A stretch of 64,000 nt of DNA, taken from assembly GCF_000716595.1 (NCBI RefSeq), contig NZ_JNXC01000001.1, forward strand, positions 806,001 through 870,000, in the 5' to 3' direction. The DNA is from Saccharothrix sp. NRRL B-16314. Lineage in GTDB: Bacteria > Actinomycetota > Actinomycetes > Mycobacteriales > Pseudonocardiaceae. The notes under the pieces were generated by a model, which was not told where the DNA came from, ran no database searches, and saw only the letters and a list, made by a program, of their open reading frames with translations. This document shows positions 1-10,297 of the stretch, piece after piece; the stretch's first letter is position 1, and the number at the start of each line of letters is the position of its first letter. The position numbers were made by a program, and so were the translations under genes.

Positions 1-311
1 CCAAGTTGAAGGCCAGCATCGCCGAGATCCTCAAGCGCGAGGGTTACATCGCGAGCTACCGCGATGAGCAGGGCGACGTGGCGAAGAACCTGGTGATCGA
101 GCTGAAGTACGGCCCGAACCGGGAGCGCAGCATCGCCGGCCTCCGCCGCGTGTCGAAGCCGGGCCTGCGCATTTACGCGAAGTCGACCAACCTGCCGAAG
201 GTGCTGGGCGGTCTGGGCGTCGCGATCATTTCGACCTCTGGCGGTCTGATGACCGACCGCCAGGCCAACAAGTCGGGCGTGGGCGGAGAAGTCCTCGCCT
301 ACGTCTGGTGA
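1..311 (+). CDS. rpsH: 30S ribosomal protein S8 (5' truncated by window edge)
   Basis: Small-subunit protein that binds the central domain of 16S rRNA; in the bacteria where this was studied S8 also represses its own spc operon. The window opens inside the gene, and the reading frame runs from base 3 (Lys-Leu-Lys-Ala-Ser) to the TGA at 309-311. The C-terminal S8 signature is visible: the stretch around '[10 protein letters not shown]', then '[16 protein letters not shown]' and the terminal 'GGEVLAYVW'. About 30 N-terminal residues are missing. The TTG at base 6 is not a start. rplF follows 17 nt later, as expected in the spc operon. Confidence 0.97.
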   Translation, partial: KLKASIAEILKREGYIASYRDEQGDVAKNLVIELKYGPNRERSIAGLRRVSKPGLRIYAKSTNLPKVLGGLGVAIISTSGGLMTDRQANKSGVGGEVLAYVW

Positions 312-328
312 GGAAGGGGGACTAGGCA

Positions 329-868
329 ATGTCGCGCATCGGAAAACTGCCGATCACCGTCCCCTCCGGGGTCGACGTGAACATCGATGGCCAGGCTGTC
401 AGCGTCAAGGGCCCGAAGGGCACCCTGTCGCTGAACATCGCTGAGCCGATCATCATCGAGAAGGCCGAGGACGGCACTCTCGAGGTGAAGCGCCCGAACG
501 ACGAGCGTCGCAGCCGCTCGCTCCACGGCCTGTCGCGCACCCTGGTGCAGAACATGGTCGTCGGCGTGACGCAGGGCTACGAGAAGAAGATGGAAATCCA
601 CGGTGTCGGTTACCGCGTGGCGCTGAAGGGTTCCGACCTGGAGTTCGCGCTGGGCTACAGCCACCCGGTGAAGGTCGAGGCCCCCGCGGGCATCACCTTC
701 GCGGTGGAGACCCCGACCCGCTTCTCCGTGGCCGGCATCGACAAGCAGCTCGTCGGCGAGGTCGCCGCCAACATCCGCAAGCTGCGCAAGCCCGACCCGT
801 ACAAGGGCAAGGGCGTGCGCTACTCGGGTGAGAAGATCCGCCGCAAGGTCGGAAAGACGGGTAAGTGA
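329..868 (+). CDS. rplF: 50S ribosomal protein L6
   Basis: Large-subunit protein near the factor-binding site and sarcin-ricin loop. The 179 residues match the bacterial length, with two tandem L6 domains (about 1-82 and 90-165). The diagnostic C-terminal signature [11 protein letters not shown] is at residues 155-165. The ATG at 329 has a purine-rich Shine-Dalgarno stretch about 10 nt upstream (aggaaggggg). The stop codon is one base away from the rplR start, so the two genes are probably translationally coupled. Confidence 0.98.
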   Translation: MSRIGKLPITVPSGVDVNIDGQAVSVKGPKGTLSLNIAEPIIIEKAEDGTLEVKRPNDERRSRSLHGLSRTLVQNMVVGVTQGYEKKMEIHGVGYRVALKGSDLEFALGYSHPVKVEAPAGITFAVETPTRFSVAGIDKQLVGEVAANIRKLRKPDPYKGKGVRYSGEKIRRKVGKTGK

Positions 869-869
869 C

Positions 870-1268
870 ATGAGCGAGACTGCAACGAAGCGCAAGCCGG
901 TGGGCAAGGACATCTCGACCACTCGCCGCATCGCCAAGACGCGCCGTCACTTCCGCCTCCGCAAGAAGGTCAGCGGCACGGCGGAGCGCCCGCGCCTGGT
1001 CGTGCACCGCTCGTCGAAGCACATCACCGTGCAGATCATCGACGACATCGCCGGCCGGACCCTTGCGGCTGCCTCCTCCGTGGAGGCGGACGTCCGGGCG
1101 ATCGACGGCGACAAGAAGGCCCGTGCGACGAAGGTCGGTCAGCTGGCCGCCGCGCGTGCCAAGGACGCCGGGATCACCAAGGTCGTGTTCGACCGGGGCG
1201 GCAACGCCTACCACGGTCGGATCGCCGCTCTGGCCGATGCCGCCCGCGAGGCGGGGCTGGAGTTCTGA
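870..1268 (+). CDS. rplR: 50S ribosomal protein L18
   Basis: Binds 5S rRNA and helps dock it on the large subunit. The 132 residues have a basic N-terminus followed by the L18 core ([11 protein letters not shown] near residue 50) and the C-terminal family signature [12 protein letters not shown]. The ATG at 870 is chosen over an upstream in-frame GTG at 828 because 828 lies inside rplF and the residues it adds are unlike L18. It starts one nucleotide after the rplF stop. Confidence 0.97.
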   Translation: MSETATKRKPVGKDISTTRRIAKTRRHFRLRKKVSGTAERPRLVVHRSSKHITVQIIDDIAGRTLAAASSVEADVRAIDGDKKARATKVGQLAAARAKDAGITKVVFDRGGNAYHGRIAALADAAREAGLEF

Positions 1269-1302
1269 CAATGCACATCACCGGAATTGAGAGGGACGCC
1301 TG

Positions 1303-1908
1303 ATGCCAGGACGCACGCGTCGCGAAGGCGGCGGGGGCGAGCGCGGAGAGCGCCGCGACCGTCGTGACGGTGGCCGCGGCGGAGCGGCCCAGGAGAAGAC
1401 CCCCCACCTGGAGCGCGTGGTTGCCATCAACCGCGTCTCGAAGGTCGTGAAGGGTGGTCGTCGCTTCAGCTTCACCGCGCTGGTCGTGGTGGGCGACGGT
1501 GACGGCATGGTCGGTGTCGGCTACGGCAAGGCCAAGGAAGTGCCCGCGGCGATCGCCAAGGGTGTGGAGGAGGCGAAGAAGAACTTCTTCCGCGTCCCCC
1601 GCATCGCGGGCACGATCCCTCACCCGATCCAGGGCGAGAAGGCGGCCGGTGTGGTGCTGCTGCGCCCGGCTTCGGCCGGTACCGGTGTCATCGCCGGTGG
1701 CGCGGTCCGCGCGGTGCTCGAGTGCGCCGGTGTCCACGACGTGCTGAGCAAGTCGCTGGGCTCCGACAACGCGATCAACATCGTGCACGCCACGGTGGCG
1801 GCCCTGAAGGGCCTCCAGCGTCCCGAGGAGGTGGCCGCCCGTCGCGGTCTGCCGCTCGAGGATGTGGCTCCCGCCGGCATGCTCCGTGCACGTGCAGGGG
1901 CGGTGTGA
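1303..1908 (+). CDS. rpsE: 30S ribosomal protein S5
   Basis: Small-subunit protein that influences decoding fidelity and helicase activity at the mRNA entry site. It has 201 residues. A glycine/arginine-rich N-terminal extension of about 35 residues, typical of actinobacteria, precedes the double-stranded-RNA-binding S5 N-domain ([16 protein letters not shown] onward), and the S5 C-domain follows from about residue 120. The start at 1303 is preceded by GAGAGGGA. The stop is two bases before the rpmD ATG. Confidence 0.97.
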   Translation: MPGRTRREGGGGERGERRDRRDGGRGGAAQEKTPHLERVVAINRVSKVVKGGRRFSFTALVVVGDGDGMVGVGYGKAKEVPAAIAKGVEEAKKNFFRVPRIAGTIPHPIQGEKAAGVVLLRPASAGTGVIAGGAVRAVLECAGVHDVLSKSLGSDNAINIVHATVAALKGLQRPEEVAARRGLPLEDVAPAGMLRARAGAV

Positions 1909-1910
1909 CC

Positions 1911-2096
1911 ATGGCCGAGCTCAAGGTGACCCAGGTCAAGAGCAGCATCGGTACCAAGCGCAACCACCGTGAGTCCCTCCGGACCCTCGGTCTGCGCAAG
2001 ATCCGCCAGTCGGTGGTCCGCGAGGACACGCCGCAGGTGCGCGGTTTGATCCAGACCGTGCGCCACCTGGTGGTCGTCGAGGAGGTCCAGTCGTGA
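1911..2096 (+). CDS. rpmD: 50S ribosomal protein L30
   Basis: Small large-subunit protein of 61 residues, the usual size for L30. The sequence begins [14 protein letters not shown] and carries the L30 signature ([19 protein letters not shown], then QTVRHLV). The ATG at 1911 follows the rpsE stop by two bases. The last codons overlap the rplO start in a GTGA arrangement, which indicates coupled translation. Confidence 0.96.
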   Translation: MAELKVTQVKSSIGTKRNHRESLRTLGLRKIRQSVVREDTPQVRGLIQTVRHLVVVEEVQS

Positions 2097-2536
2097 CCAT
2101 CAAGATCCATGACCTGCGTCCGGCCCCCGGCGCCAAGACCGCGAAGACCCGTGTCGGTCGCGGTGAGGGCTCCAAGGGCAAGACGGCCGGTCGCGGTACG
2201 AAGGGCACCGGCGCGCGGAAGAACGTTTCCCCGCGCTTCGAGGGTGGCCAGATGCCGCTGCACATGCGCCTGCCGAAGCTGAAGGGCTTCCGCAACCCGT
2301 TCCGCACGGAGTACCAGGTCGTGAACGTGGGCGACATCGCCCGCCTGTTCCCGAACGGTGGCCGGGTGGACGTGGACGCCCTCATCAACGCGGGCCTGGT
2401 GCGCAAGAACGAGCTCGTGAAGGTCCTCGGCAACGGTGACCTGGACGGCGTGAAGGTCGACGTCGTGGCGAACAAGTTCTCCGGCAGCGCGGTCGAGAAG
2501 ATCGCCGCCGCCGGTGGCACCACCACCGTGCTCTGA
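2093..2536 (+). CDS. rplO: 50S ribosomal protein L15
   Basis: Late-assembly large-subunit protein, 147 residues, with the expected glycine/lysine-rich N-terminus ([17 protein letters not shown]) that threads into 23S rRNA and the C-terminal L15 globular core. It starts with GTG at 2093, overlapping the rpmD stop by four bases. This is the last gene of the spc operon here: a strong hairpin follows within 20 nt, so secY, often the next gene, is not directly co-transcribed. Confidence 0.97.
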   Translation: MTIKIHDLRPAPGAKTAKTRVGRGEGSKGKTAGRGTKGTGARKNVSPRFEGGQMPLHMRLPKLKGFRNPFRTEYQVVNVGDIARLFPNGGRVDVDALINAGLVRKNELVKVLGNGDLDGVKVDVVANKFSGSAVEKIAAAGGTTTVL

Positions 2537-2555
2537 CACGCACGAAGCACTGTCG

Positions 2556-2590
2556 AACGGCCCCCGGAGCCTCCCGCTCCGGGGGCCGTT
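2556..2590 (+). terminator. Intrinsic terminator after rplO
   Basis: A perfect 15-bp inverted repeat (arms 2556-2570 and 2576-2590) with a 5-nt loop, 20 nt after the rplO stop. There is no long U tract, which is common for high-GC actinobacterial terminators. It closes the ribosomal operon upstream of the exporter and secY. Confidence 0.85.
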
Positions 2591-2598
2591 CGCGTTCC

Positions 2599-2657
2599 GA
2601 GCGTTGAATTCGGGGGTTCTGAACGTAGGACTCACGGGTTCTGAACGTAGGACTCAC
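2599..2657 (+). repeat. Short 22-nt-register repeat array (locus A)
   Basis: Three 15-nt units start exactly 22 nt apart at 2599, 2621 and 2643. The first is the variant GAGCGTTGAATTCGG; the next two are identical copies of GAACGTAGGACTCAC, separated by the same 7-mer (gggttct). The same units, in the same 22-nt register, form a larger inverted array at 56360-56560. The function is unknown. It lies directly after the rplO terminator and upstream of the exporter gene. Confidence 0.9.
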
Positions 2658-2783
2658 TGGTTTTTGACGGTTGCCGGCGTTCGGCGAGGGGCGTCCCGCC
2701 GGCGGACGAGGGCCTGAAGTGCTGCTGAGACGGACGTTCGCGCACGGCGTAAACCCGCTTGGCCGCCGGGTTAGCGTGCACTC

Positions 2784-3383
2784 ATGTGGCTCGCTGTTTT
2801 CTTCGGCGCCTCGGTGCTGGTCGCACTGACCCCTGGCGCCAACAACCTCCTCGGGATGCACCACGGGGTCCACCACGGTCCGTTGCGGGCCGCTACGGCG
2901 CTCCTGGGCCGCCTTGCGGCGTTCTCCCTGATGGTCGGCGCGGTCGTCGCGGGGCTCGGGCCACTCCTCGCCGCCAGCCAGACCGCGTTGACGGTGGTCA
3001 AGTGGGCCGGCGTCGCCTACCTCGTCTACCTGGCCGTTCGGCTCCTGTCAGCCGAGCCCGGCGGCGGCGAAACCCCCGTCGCGAAGGGCACGCCGCTGCG
3101 CAAGGAGTTCCTGGTCGCGATCACGAACCCCAAGGCGCTGCTCATCTTCACCGCGTTCGTGCCCCAGTTCGTCGACCCGGCCCGCGGCCCGATCCCGTGG
3201 CAGCTCGCCACCCTCGGGCTGGTGTACCTGGTCGCGGAGGCGCTGGCCGGCACGGCGTACGTGGTGCTCGGCGCGGGCATCCGCAAGGCCGGGCTCACCC
3301 GGCGGGCCAAGGCGAGGTTCGACAAGGGCACCGCGGCTGTTCTACTGGGCATGGCAGGCGTGCTGGCCACGAGTCGAACTTGA
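2784..3383 (+). CDS. LysE/RhtB family amino-acid exporter
   Basis: Integral membrane protein of 199 residues, typical of the LysE/RhtB superfamily, which exports amino acids or related small metabolites. The N-terminus carries the family signature (ALTPGANNLLGMHHG, residues about 14-28). Five to six hydrophobic segments follow, and the conserved mid-protein block 'EFLVAITNPKALLIFTAFVPQF' is present around residues 112-133. The substrate cannot be read from sequence. It sits alone between the rplO terminator/repeat array and the secY leader, separating the spc ribosomal genes from secY. Confidence 0.88.
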   Translation: MWLAVFFGASVLVALTPGANNLLGMHHGVHHGPLRAATALLGRLAAFSLMVGAVVAGLGPLLAASQTALTVVKWAGVAYLVYLAVRLLSAEPGGGETPVAKGTPLRKEFLVAITNPKALLIFTAFVPQFVDPARGPIPWQLATLGLVYLVAEALAGTAYVVLGAGIRKAGLTRRAKARFDKGTAAVLLGMAGVLATSRT

Positions 3384-3636
3384 TCCATTCGGGGGCTTGC
3401 CGGCGGTGGTGGCCGATCATGTACGAAGTGTGCAGGAAGACTGACTACGGCTATCGGCCAAGTGACTGTTAAAGTCGCGGGCTGAACCCGGATGCCCTCC
3501 GGGTCGGTCGCGGCCACCCGTCGCTTCCGCCACCGTCGGCGATGGTCGACGGCACGTCCGCAAGACTGTGCCGGCAACACAGCCGGTACCGCAGGATGCC
3601 GACCCCAGTGGGGCGGCAACGCTGATGGAGGTTCGC

Positions 3637-4946
<1,310 letters not shown>

Positions 4947-4947
<1 letters not shown>

Positions 4948-5498
4948 TGCGACTCGTTCTCGTCGGCCCGCCTGGAGCGGGCAAGGGCACCCAGGCAAAG
5001 ACGCTCAGCGATGAGCTCGGCGTGCCGCACATCTCCACCGGGGACCTGTTCCGCGCGCACATCAGCGAGCAGACCGATCTGGGCAAGGAAGTCCAGGAGT
5101 ACCTGGACTCGGGCGAGCTGGTGCCGGACGAGGTCACCAACGAGATGGTGCGCGTCCGGCTCGCCCAGCCGGACGCGGTGAACGGCTTCCTGCTCGACGG
5201 CTTCCCGCGCAACACCGCCCAGGCGGGCGTGCTGGGCGGGATGCTGGCGGCCGAGGGCCACGCCCTCGACGCGGTGCTGGAGTTCCAGGTCCCCGAGGAC
5301 GTCGTGGTCGAGCGGCTGCTCGCCCGCGGTCGCACGGACGACAAGGAAGACGTGATCCGGCACCGCCAGCAGGTGTACCGGACGGAGACCGCACCGCTGC
5401 TCGACTACTACGCGGACATCGTCGTGACCATCGACGCGGTCGGCGAGGTCGACGAGATCAGCGAGCGCGCTGTCCGCGCGTTGCGCGACCTGAAGTGA
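4947..5498 (+). CDS. adk: Adenylate kinase (short form)
   Basis: Catalyses ATP + AMP = 2 ADP. The P-loop GPPGAGKGT lies at residues 7-15, with the AMP-binding motifs '[10 protein letters not shown]' and '[10 protein letters not shown]'. At 183 residues this is the short form: after 'LLARGRTDD' the protein goes straight to '[16 protein letters not shown]', so the long LID/zinc domain is absent, as in mycobacterial Adk. The GTG at 4947 shares one base with the secY TAG (TAGTG), so translation is coupled. A longer upstream in-frame opening lies entirely within secY and was rejected. Confidence 0.95.
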
Positions 5499-6322
5499 GC
5501 GGTGGACTTGTCGGTGCGCTGCGTCGGATCGTCCCCGGTCGGGACCGCATGATCGAGATCAAGAGCCGCGGGCAGCTCGAGGCCATGAGGGCCGCCGGGC
5601 TGGTCGTGGCGCGGACGTTGGCGCTGCTGACCTCGCACACCAAGGCCGGGGTCAGCACCGCCGAGCTGGACGAGCTGGCGGAGCAGACCATCCGCGACGC
5701 CGGCGCGATCCCGTCGTTCAAGGGCTACCACGGGTTCCCGGCGTCGATCTGCGCGTCGGTGAACGAGCAGGTGGTCCACGGCATCCCCAGCCGCACGCAG
5801 GTGCTCGTCGAGGGTGACCTGATCTCGATCGACTGCGGCGCCATCCTCGACGGGTGGCACGGCGACTCGGCCGTGACGCTGGCGGTCGGCGAGGTGTCCG
5901 ACGCGGAGCTGAAGCTGTCCGACGCGACGCGGGCCTCGATGCTCGCGGGCATCGAGGCGGCGGTGCCCGGCGGTCGGCTGAGCGACATCTCGTTCGCGAT
6001 CGAGTCGGCCACGATCCTCGCCGGCGAGGAGCACGGCATCGAGTACGGGATCGTGGAGGGCTACGGCGGCCACGGCATCGGCACGAAGATGCACATGGAC
6101 CCGTTCCTGCCGAACTACGGCAAGCCCGGCAAGGGCCCGCGCCTGAAGGTCGGCATGGCGATCGCGATCGAGCCGATGCTGACGCTGGGGTCCGAGCAGA
6201 CGGTGGAGCTGGACGACGGCTGGACCGTCGTCACGTCCGACGGCTCGCGCGCGGCGCACTGGGAGCACTCGGTGGCGATCACCGACGACGGTCCCTGGGT
6301 CCTCACCGCCCTCGACGCCTGA
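5495..6322 (+). CDS. map: Type I methionine aminopeptidase
   Basis: Removes the initiator methionine from nascent proteins. All five metal ligands expected for MetAP are visible: D113, D124, H193, E226 and E257 (numbering from the 5495 start), in the blocks 'SIDCGA', 'WHGDSAV', 'GGHGIG', 'AIEPML' and 'HWEHS'. The GTG at 5495 overlaps the adk stop (GTGA), supporting a secY-adk-map operon. An alternative ATG at 5549 would remove 18 residues and also fits family alignments, so the exact start is uncertain. Confidence 0.93.
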   Translation: MSGGLVGALRRIVPGRDRMIEIKSRGQLEAMRAAGLVVARTLALLTSHTKAGVSTAELDELAEQTIRDAGAIPSFKGYHGFPASICASVNEQVVHGIPSRTQVLVEGDLISIDCGAILDGWHGDSAVTLAVGEVSDAELKLSDATRASMLAGIEAAVPGGRLSDISFAIESATILAGEEHGIEYGIVEGYGGHGIGTKMHMDPFLPNYGKPGKGPRLKVGMAIAIEPMLTLGSEQTVELDDGWTVVTSDGSRAAHWEHSVAITDDGPWVLTALDA

Positions 6323-6386
6323 CCTTCCCGCTCGGCCGTGCCGGGTCCGGCCTCCTCGTGGACGGCTCGTGCGGTCGGATCGAGCG

Positions 6387-6600
6387 GTGAACCGGCCAGT
6401 CCGGCCCGAAGACGTCCGGGCCTCCGACGTCCGGGCCTCCGACGTCGAACGCGAACCGGTCCGGCAGTGGTTGCACCGCGCACACGCCGAGGGCAGCCTC
6501 GACCTGGCCGAGTTCGACCCGGGGTGGTGCGGGCCTGGGCGGCCAGGACGCGGGGTGAGCCGGCCGACCTGCCGGGCGTCCCGCCTGTCCGGCCCGCCGC
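6387..6600 (+). pseudogene. Decayed DUF1707 (SHOCT-like) gene
   Basis: From GTG 6387 the frame reads VNRPVRPEDVRASDV and then 'DVEREPVRQWLHRAHAEGSLDLAEFD', the start of a DUF1707 domain (RxSDxxRExVxxxLxxAxxxGRLdLxEFDeR). After 'EFD' the matching continuation 'VVRAWAARTRGEPADLPG' is only in another frame: five bases stand where six are expected, so about one base has been lost. A perfect 15-bp tandem duplication (6411-6425 and 6426-6440) repeats 'DVRAS'. The domain is therefore broken and probably a relic. The rest of 6323-6977 holds no other gene, only the infA promoter and leader. Confidence 0.6.
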
Positions 6601-6800
6601 CCACGCCGTCGCGGTCACGGCGCCGACGTCACCCGATCCGGTGAAGTCCGGTCGTGGGGGGATAGGCGTTGAAGGCGCTCACCGCGATCTGGCCCGGCAC
6701 CCGGGCACGCCCGCAGCGGCGATTTCAATCGTAACGCCGTTCTCGTAGGCGCCCAACGACGTCGGCCGCCGGTGGCGCTGTGCCGGGTCACCTGGCCGAT

Positions 6801-6829
6801 TTGGGCGTTCGCGCCGACCCGCGTAGTAT
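6801..6829 (+). promoter_or_regulatory. Probable promoter of the infA-rpmJ-rpsM operon
   Basis: TTGGGC (6801-6806), a 17-nt spacer and TAGTAT (6824-6829) make a good housekeeping-sigma promoter. Transcription from about 6836 would give a 140-nt leader containing a small hairpin (CCGGGGAGC...CTTCCCCGG type, near 6868-6887) before the infA ribosome-binding site GGAGG at 6971. Confidence 0.6.
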
Positions 6830-6977
6830 GGACGGGTGGCGCACACGTCGCGCCGGTTCCGTCATGCCCGGGGAGCTCTTCCCCGGTGCTGACAGGGTTC
6901 GCAAGGGCCTGGAGGAGTCGGGGCGCTGCGTGCCCGCACTTCGGAAGCAACACCCACCGTCACGAAACGCGGAGGAC

Positions 6978-7199
6978 ATGGGCAAGAAGGACGGGGCCAT
7001 TGAGGTCGAGGGCCGCGTAGTCGAGCCGCTTCCCAACGCGATGTTCCGCGTCGAGTTGGAGAACGGTCACAAGGTCCTGGCACACATCAGCGGCAAGATG
7101 CGTCAGCACTACATCCGCATCCTCCCTGAGGACCGGGTTGTCGTGGAGCTCTCGCCCTACGACCTGTCCCGCGGGCGCATCGTCTACCGCTACAAGTGA
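6978..7199 (+). CDS. infA: Translation initiation factor IF-1
   Basis: Single OB-fold protein that occupies the ribosomal A site during initiation. It has exactly 73 residues, the standard actinobacterial length, beginning [16 protein letters not shown] and ending RGRIVYRYK. The ATG at 6978 follows GGAGGAC. The longer in-frame opening from 6780 belongs to the untranslated leader. It is the first gene of the infA-rpmJ-rpsM-rpsK-rpsD-rpoA-rplQ cluster. Confidence 0.97.
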   Translation: MGKKDGAIEVEGRVVEPLPNAMFRVELENGHKVLAHISGKMRQHYIRILPEDRVVVELSPYDLSRGRIVYRYK

Positions 7200-7252
7200 C
7201 CTCCGGCGTGCTCGCACAAGGGCACGCCGGCTGACGCAGGAGAAGCTCAGGC

Positions 7253-7366
7253 GTGAAGGTCCAGCCGAGCGTCAAGAAGATCTGCGACAAGTGCAAGGTG
7301 ATCCGCCGTCACGGCCGGGTCATGGTGATCTGCGAGAACCTGCGCCACAAGCAGCGCCAGGGCTGA
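7253..7366 (+). CDS. rpmJ: 50S ribosomal protein L36
   Basis: A 37-residue protein beginning with GTG ([14 protein letters not shown]) and ending RHKQRQG. It is the zinc-ribbon (C+) form: C11, C14, C27 and H32 supply the metal site. AGGAGA lies about 12 nt upstream. The 215-nt gap to rpsM contains one 9-bp inverted repeat (7426-7434 / 7443-7451) and no further gene. Confidence 0.96.
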   Translation: MKVQPSVKKICDKCKVIRRHGRVMVICENLRHKQRQG

Positions 7367-7581
7367 CCAGACCAGCACGAGTCGAGTCTTCAGCGGACGC
7401 GACACCGAGTAAGCCTCCTCGCACCTGCCGCACGAGGAACCACGTGCGGCACACCCCCGGACTCCAGGCCGGGGCCGGGACACCGGTCGCGAGAGCGAAC
7501 GGACACTGACACAGCGAGTCAGTCCCGGGATCGGGCGAGGAGCAGACCTGGAGCGACACCACTGTTAGGAGCAAGCGCCGT

Positions 7582-7962
7582 ATGGCACGACTCGCTGGCG
7601 TCGACCTCCCCCGCGAAAAGCGGTTGGAGATCGCGCTCACCTACATCTTCGGCATCGGTCGGACGCGCTCGAAGGAGCTGCTGACCGCCACCGAGATCTC
7701 CCCGGACATCCGGGTGAAGGATCTCGGTGACGACGACCTGGCGAAGCTGCGGGAATACATCGAGAACCACTTCAAGGTCGAGGGTGACCTCCGCCGCGAG
7801 GTTCAGGCCGACATCCGCCGGAAGATGGAAATCGGCTGCTACGAGGGGCTGCGCCACCGTCGCAACCTGCCCGTCCGCGGGCAGCGCACCAAGACGAACG
7901 CGCGCACTCGTAAGGGTCCGAAGAAGACCGTCGCCGGCAAGAAGAAGGCCGGAAAGAAGTAA
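7582..7962 (+). CDS. rpsM: 30S ribosomal protein S13
   Basis: Head-domain protein of the small subunit that contacts P-site tRNA and forms the B1 bridges. It has 126 residues, starting [14 protein letters not shown]. The helix-two-turn-helix block ([13 protein letters not shown]) and the basic C-terminal tail ([19 protein letters not shown]) are typical. TAGGAG lies 11 nt before the ATG. Confidence 0.97.
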   Translation: MARLAGVDLPREKRLEIALTYIFGIGRTRSKELLTATEISPDIRVKDLGDDDLAKLREYIENHFKVEGDLRREVQADIRRKMEIGCYEGLRHRRNLPVRGQRTKTNARTRKGPKKTVAGKKKAGKK

Positions 7963-7998
7963 GACCTCGCGTCTCTAGCAGTAGGAGTTCACCCAGAC

Positions 7999-8406
7999 AT
8001 GCCACCCAAGTCCCGCACGGGCGCCGGGGTCAAGAAAGTCCGGCGCAAGGAAAAGAAGAACGTCTCGCACGGCCAGGCGCACATCAAGAGCACGTTCAAC
8101 AACACCATCGTGTCCATCACGGACCCGATGGGCAACGTGATCAGCTGGGCGTCCGCCGGCCACGTCGGCTTCAAGGGCTCTCGCAAGTCCACGCCGTTCG
8201 CCGCGCAGATGGCCGCCGAGAACGCCGCGCGCAAGGCCGCCGAGCACGGTATGCGCAAGGTGGACGTGTTCGTGAAGGGTCCCGGCTCCGGCCGCGAGAC
8301 CGCGATCCGTTCGCTGCAGGCAGCCGGCCTCGAGGTCGGCACCATCCAGGACGTGACCCCGCAGCCCCACAACGGCTGCCGCCCGCCCAAGCGGCGCCGG
8401 GTCTGA
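7999..8406 (+). CDS. rpsK: 30S ribosomal protein S11
   Basis: Platform protein of the small subunit, 135 residues. The family blocks '[18 protein letters not shown]' and C-terminal '[13 protein letters not shown]' are present. It sits 36 nt after rpsM and 23 nt before rpsD, with a TAGGAG ribosome-binding site. Confidence 0.97.
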   Translation: MPPKSRTGAGVKKVRRKEKKNVSHGQAHIKSTFNNTIVSITDPMGNVISWASAGHVGFKGSRKSTPFAAQMAAENAARKAAEHGMRKVDVFVKGPGSGRETAIRSLQAAGLEVGTIQDVTPQPHNGCRPPKRRRV

Positions 8407-8429
8407 GGCACGGGGAGGAGTAAGACACT

Positions 8430-9035
8430 ATGGCTCGCTATACCGGACCGGCCACTCGCATCTCGCGCCGTCTCAAGGTCGACCTCGTCGGCGGGGACCA
8501 GGCGTTCGAGCGTCGTCCTTACCCGCCCGGCCAGCACGGCCGCGGTCGGATCAAGGAGTCCGAGTACCTGCTGCAGCTCCAGGAGAAGCAGAAGGCTCGT
8601 TACACCTACGGCGTGCTGGAGAAGCAGTTCCGCCGCTACTACGAGGAAGCGGTTCGCCGCACCGGCAAGACCGGTGAGAACCTGCTCCAGATCCTCGAGT
8701 CCCGGCTCGACAACGTGGTGTACCGCGCGGGTCTCGCGCGCACCCGTCGTCAGGCCCGCCAGCTGGTCAGCCACGGTCACTTCATCGTGAACGGCCAGAA
8801 GGTCAACATCCCGAGCTTCCGGGTGTCGAAGTTCGACATCATCGACGTGAAGCCGAAGTCGCTGCCCACGCTGCCCTTCGAGGCCGCGCGCGCTTCCTTC
8901 GGTGACCGGCCGATCCCGGCGTGGCTCCAGGTCGTGCAGTCCAACCTGCGCATCCTGGTGCACCAGCTCCCGGAGCGGGCGCAGATCGACACGCCCGTCA
9001 CGGAGCAGCTCATCGTCGAGCTCTACTCGAAGTGA
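8430..9035 (+). CDS. rpsD: 30S ribosomal protein S4
   Basis: Primary 16S-rRNA-binding protein that nucleates assembly of the small-subunit body. It has 201 residues: the N-terminal domain lacks the four zinc cysteines (C-minus form), followed by the S4 RNA-binding domain (LESRLDNVVYRAGLARTRRQARQLVSHGH). In E. coli S4 represses the alpha operon; whether it does so here is unknown. A strong hairpin lies directly after its stop, before rpoA. Confidence 0.97.
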   Translation: MARYTGPATRISRRLKVDLVGGDQAFERRPYPPGQHGRGRIKESEYLLQLQEKQKARYTYGVLEKQFRRYYEEAVRRTGKTGENLLQILESRLDNVVYRAGLARTRRQARQLVSHGHFIVNGQKVNIPSFRVSKFDIIDVKPKSLPTLPFEAARASFGDRPIPAWLQVVQSNLRILVHQLPERAQIDTPVTEQLIVELYSK

Positions 9036-9040
9036 TCCTC

Positions 9041-9077
9041 CTGGAGGGGAATCCGACCTGGTCGGATTCCCCTCCAG
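9041..9077 (+). terminator. Perfect hairpin between rpsD and rpoA (attenuator or partial terminator)
   Basis: An 18-nt arm at 9041-9058 is exactly complementary to 9060-9077, giving about 16 bp of stem once a minimal loop is allowed. It starts 5 nt after the rpsD stop and about 110 nt before rpoA. No U tract follows. It could be a partial terminator, a processing site or a regulatory stem adjusting rpoA relative to the ribosomal genes. Confidence 0.7.
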
Positions 9078-9186
9078 TCGGGTCCCGCGGCGGCACGGAA
9101 TGGTGTGTCGCATGCGTTTGCCGGTCTCCGCGACCGGCTTCCACGACGTCAAATAGCGGGCGTCGGGGTAAGAGAGGAAGAACCCA

Positions 9187-10239
9187 GTGCTGATTTCCCA
9201 GCGTCCCTCGCTCAGCGAGGAAGCGGTCAACGAGACCCGCTCCCGGTTCGTCATCGAGCCGCTGGAGCCGGGCTTCGGCTACACCCTCGGCAACTCGATC
9301 CGCCGCACCCTGCTGTCGTCCATCCCCGGCGCGGCCGTGACCAGCATCCGCATCGACGGTGTGCTGCACGAGTTCACGACCGTCCCCGGTGTGAAGGAAG
9401 ACGTCACCGACATCATCCTCAACCTCAAGGAGCTGGTCGTCAGCTCCGAGGAGGACGAGCCGGTGACCATGTACCTGCGCAAGCAGGGGCCGGGCGCGGT
9501 GACCGCGGGCGACATCGTGCCTCCGGCCGGTGTCACCGTGCACAACCCCGACCTGCACATCGCCACCCTGAACGGCAAGGGCAAGCTGGAGATCGAGCTC
9601 GTGGTCGAGCGCGGTCGCGGTTACGTCCCCGCCGTCCAGAACAAGCAGGCCGGTGCCGAGATCGGCCGCATTCCGGTCGACTCGATCTACTCGCCCGTCA
9701 TGAAGGTGACCTACAAGGTCGAGGCCACCCGTGTCGAGCAGCGGACCGACTTCGACAAGCTGATCCTCGACGTCGAGACCAAGCCGTCCATCACGCCGCG
9801 TGACGCTGTCGCGTCGGCTGGTAAGACGCTGGTCGAGCTGTTCGGTCTCGCTCGCGAGCTGAACGTCGACGCCGAGGGCATCGAGATCGGCCCCTCGCCC
9901 GCCGAGGCGGACACCATCGCGGCGTTCGCGATGCCGATCGAGGACCTGGACCTCACCGTCCGGTCCTACAACTGCCTCAAGCGCGAGGGCATCCACACCG
10001 TGGGCGAGCTGGTCTCGCGCAGCGAGGCGGACCTGCTGGACATCCGCAACTTCGGTGCGAAGTCGATCGACGAGGTCAAGATGAAGCTCGTCGGTCTCGG
10101 CCTCGCGCTGAAGGACAGCCCCCCTGGGTTCGACCCGTCGGCCGCCGCGTCCGACTACCCCGCCGAAGGCTGGGGCACGGACACCGCCGTGGACAACCAC
10201 GACGACGGCCAGGACTACGCGGAGACCGAGCAGCTCTGA
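9187..10239 (+). CDS. rpoA: DNA-directed RNA polymerase alpha subunit
   Basis: Dimerises to initiate RNA polymerase assembly; its C-terminal domain binds UP elements and activators. It has 350 residues: the N-terminal domain (about 1-230, with '[25 protein letters not shown]'), a linker, the alpha-CTD (about 245-310, '[31 protein letters not shown]') and an acidic tail. The GTG start at 9187 has GAGAGGAAG upstream. Confidence 0.98.
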   Translation: MLISQRPSLSEEAVNETRSRFVIEPLEPGFGYTLGNSIRRTLLSSIPGAAVTSIRIDGVLHEFTTVPGVKEDVTDIILNLKELVVSSEEDEPVTMYLRKQGPGAVTAGDIVPPAGVTVHNPDLHIATLNGKGKLEIELVVERGRGYVPAVQNKQAGAEIGRIPVDSIYSPVMKVTYKVEATRVEQRTDFDKLILDVETKPSITPRDAVASAGKTLVELFGLARELNVDAEGIEIGPSPAEADTIAAFAMPIEDLDLTVRSYNCLKREGIHTVGELVSRSEADLLDIRNFGAKSIDEVKMKLVGLGLALKDSPPGFDPSAAASDYPAEGWGTDTAVDNHDDGQDYAETEQL

Positions 10240-10297
10240 GGTCGCTTAGCGGCCGGGCCGGAGCAGAGGATCAGAAAGAAATCCGAGGAGCAATTCG

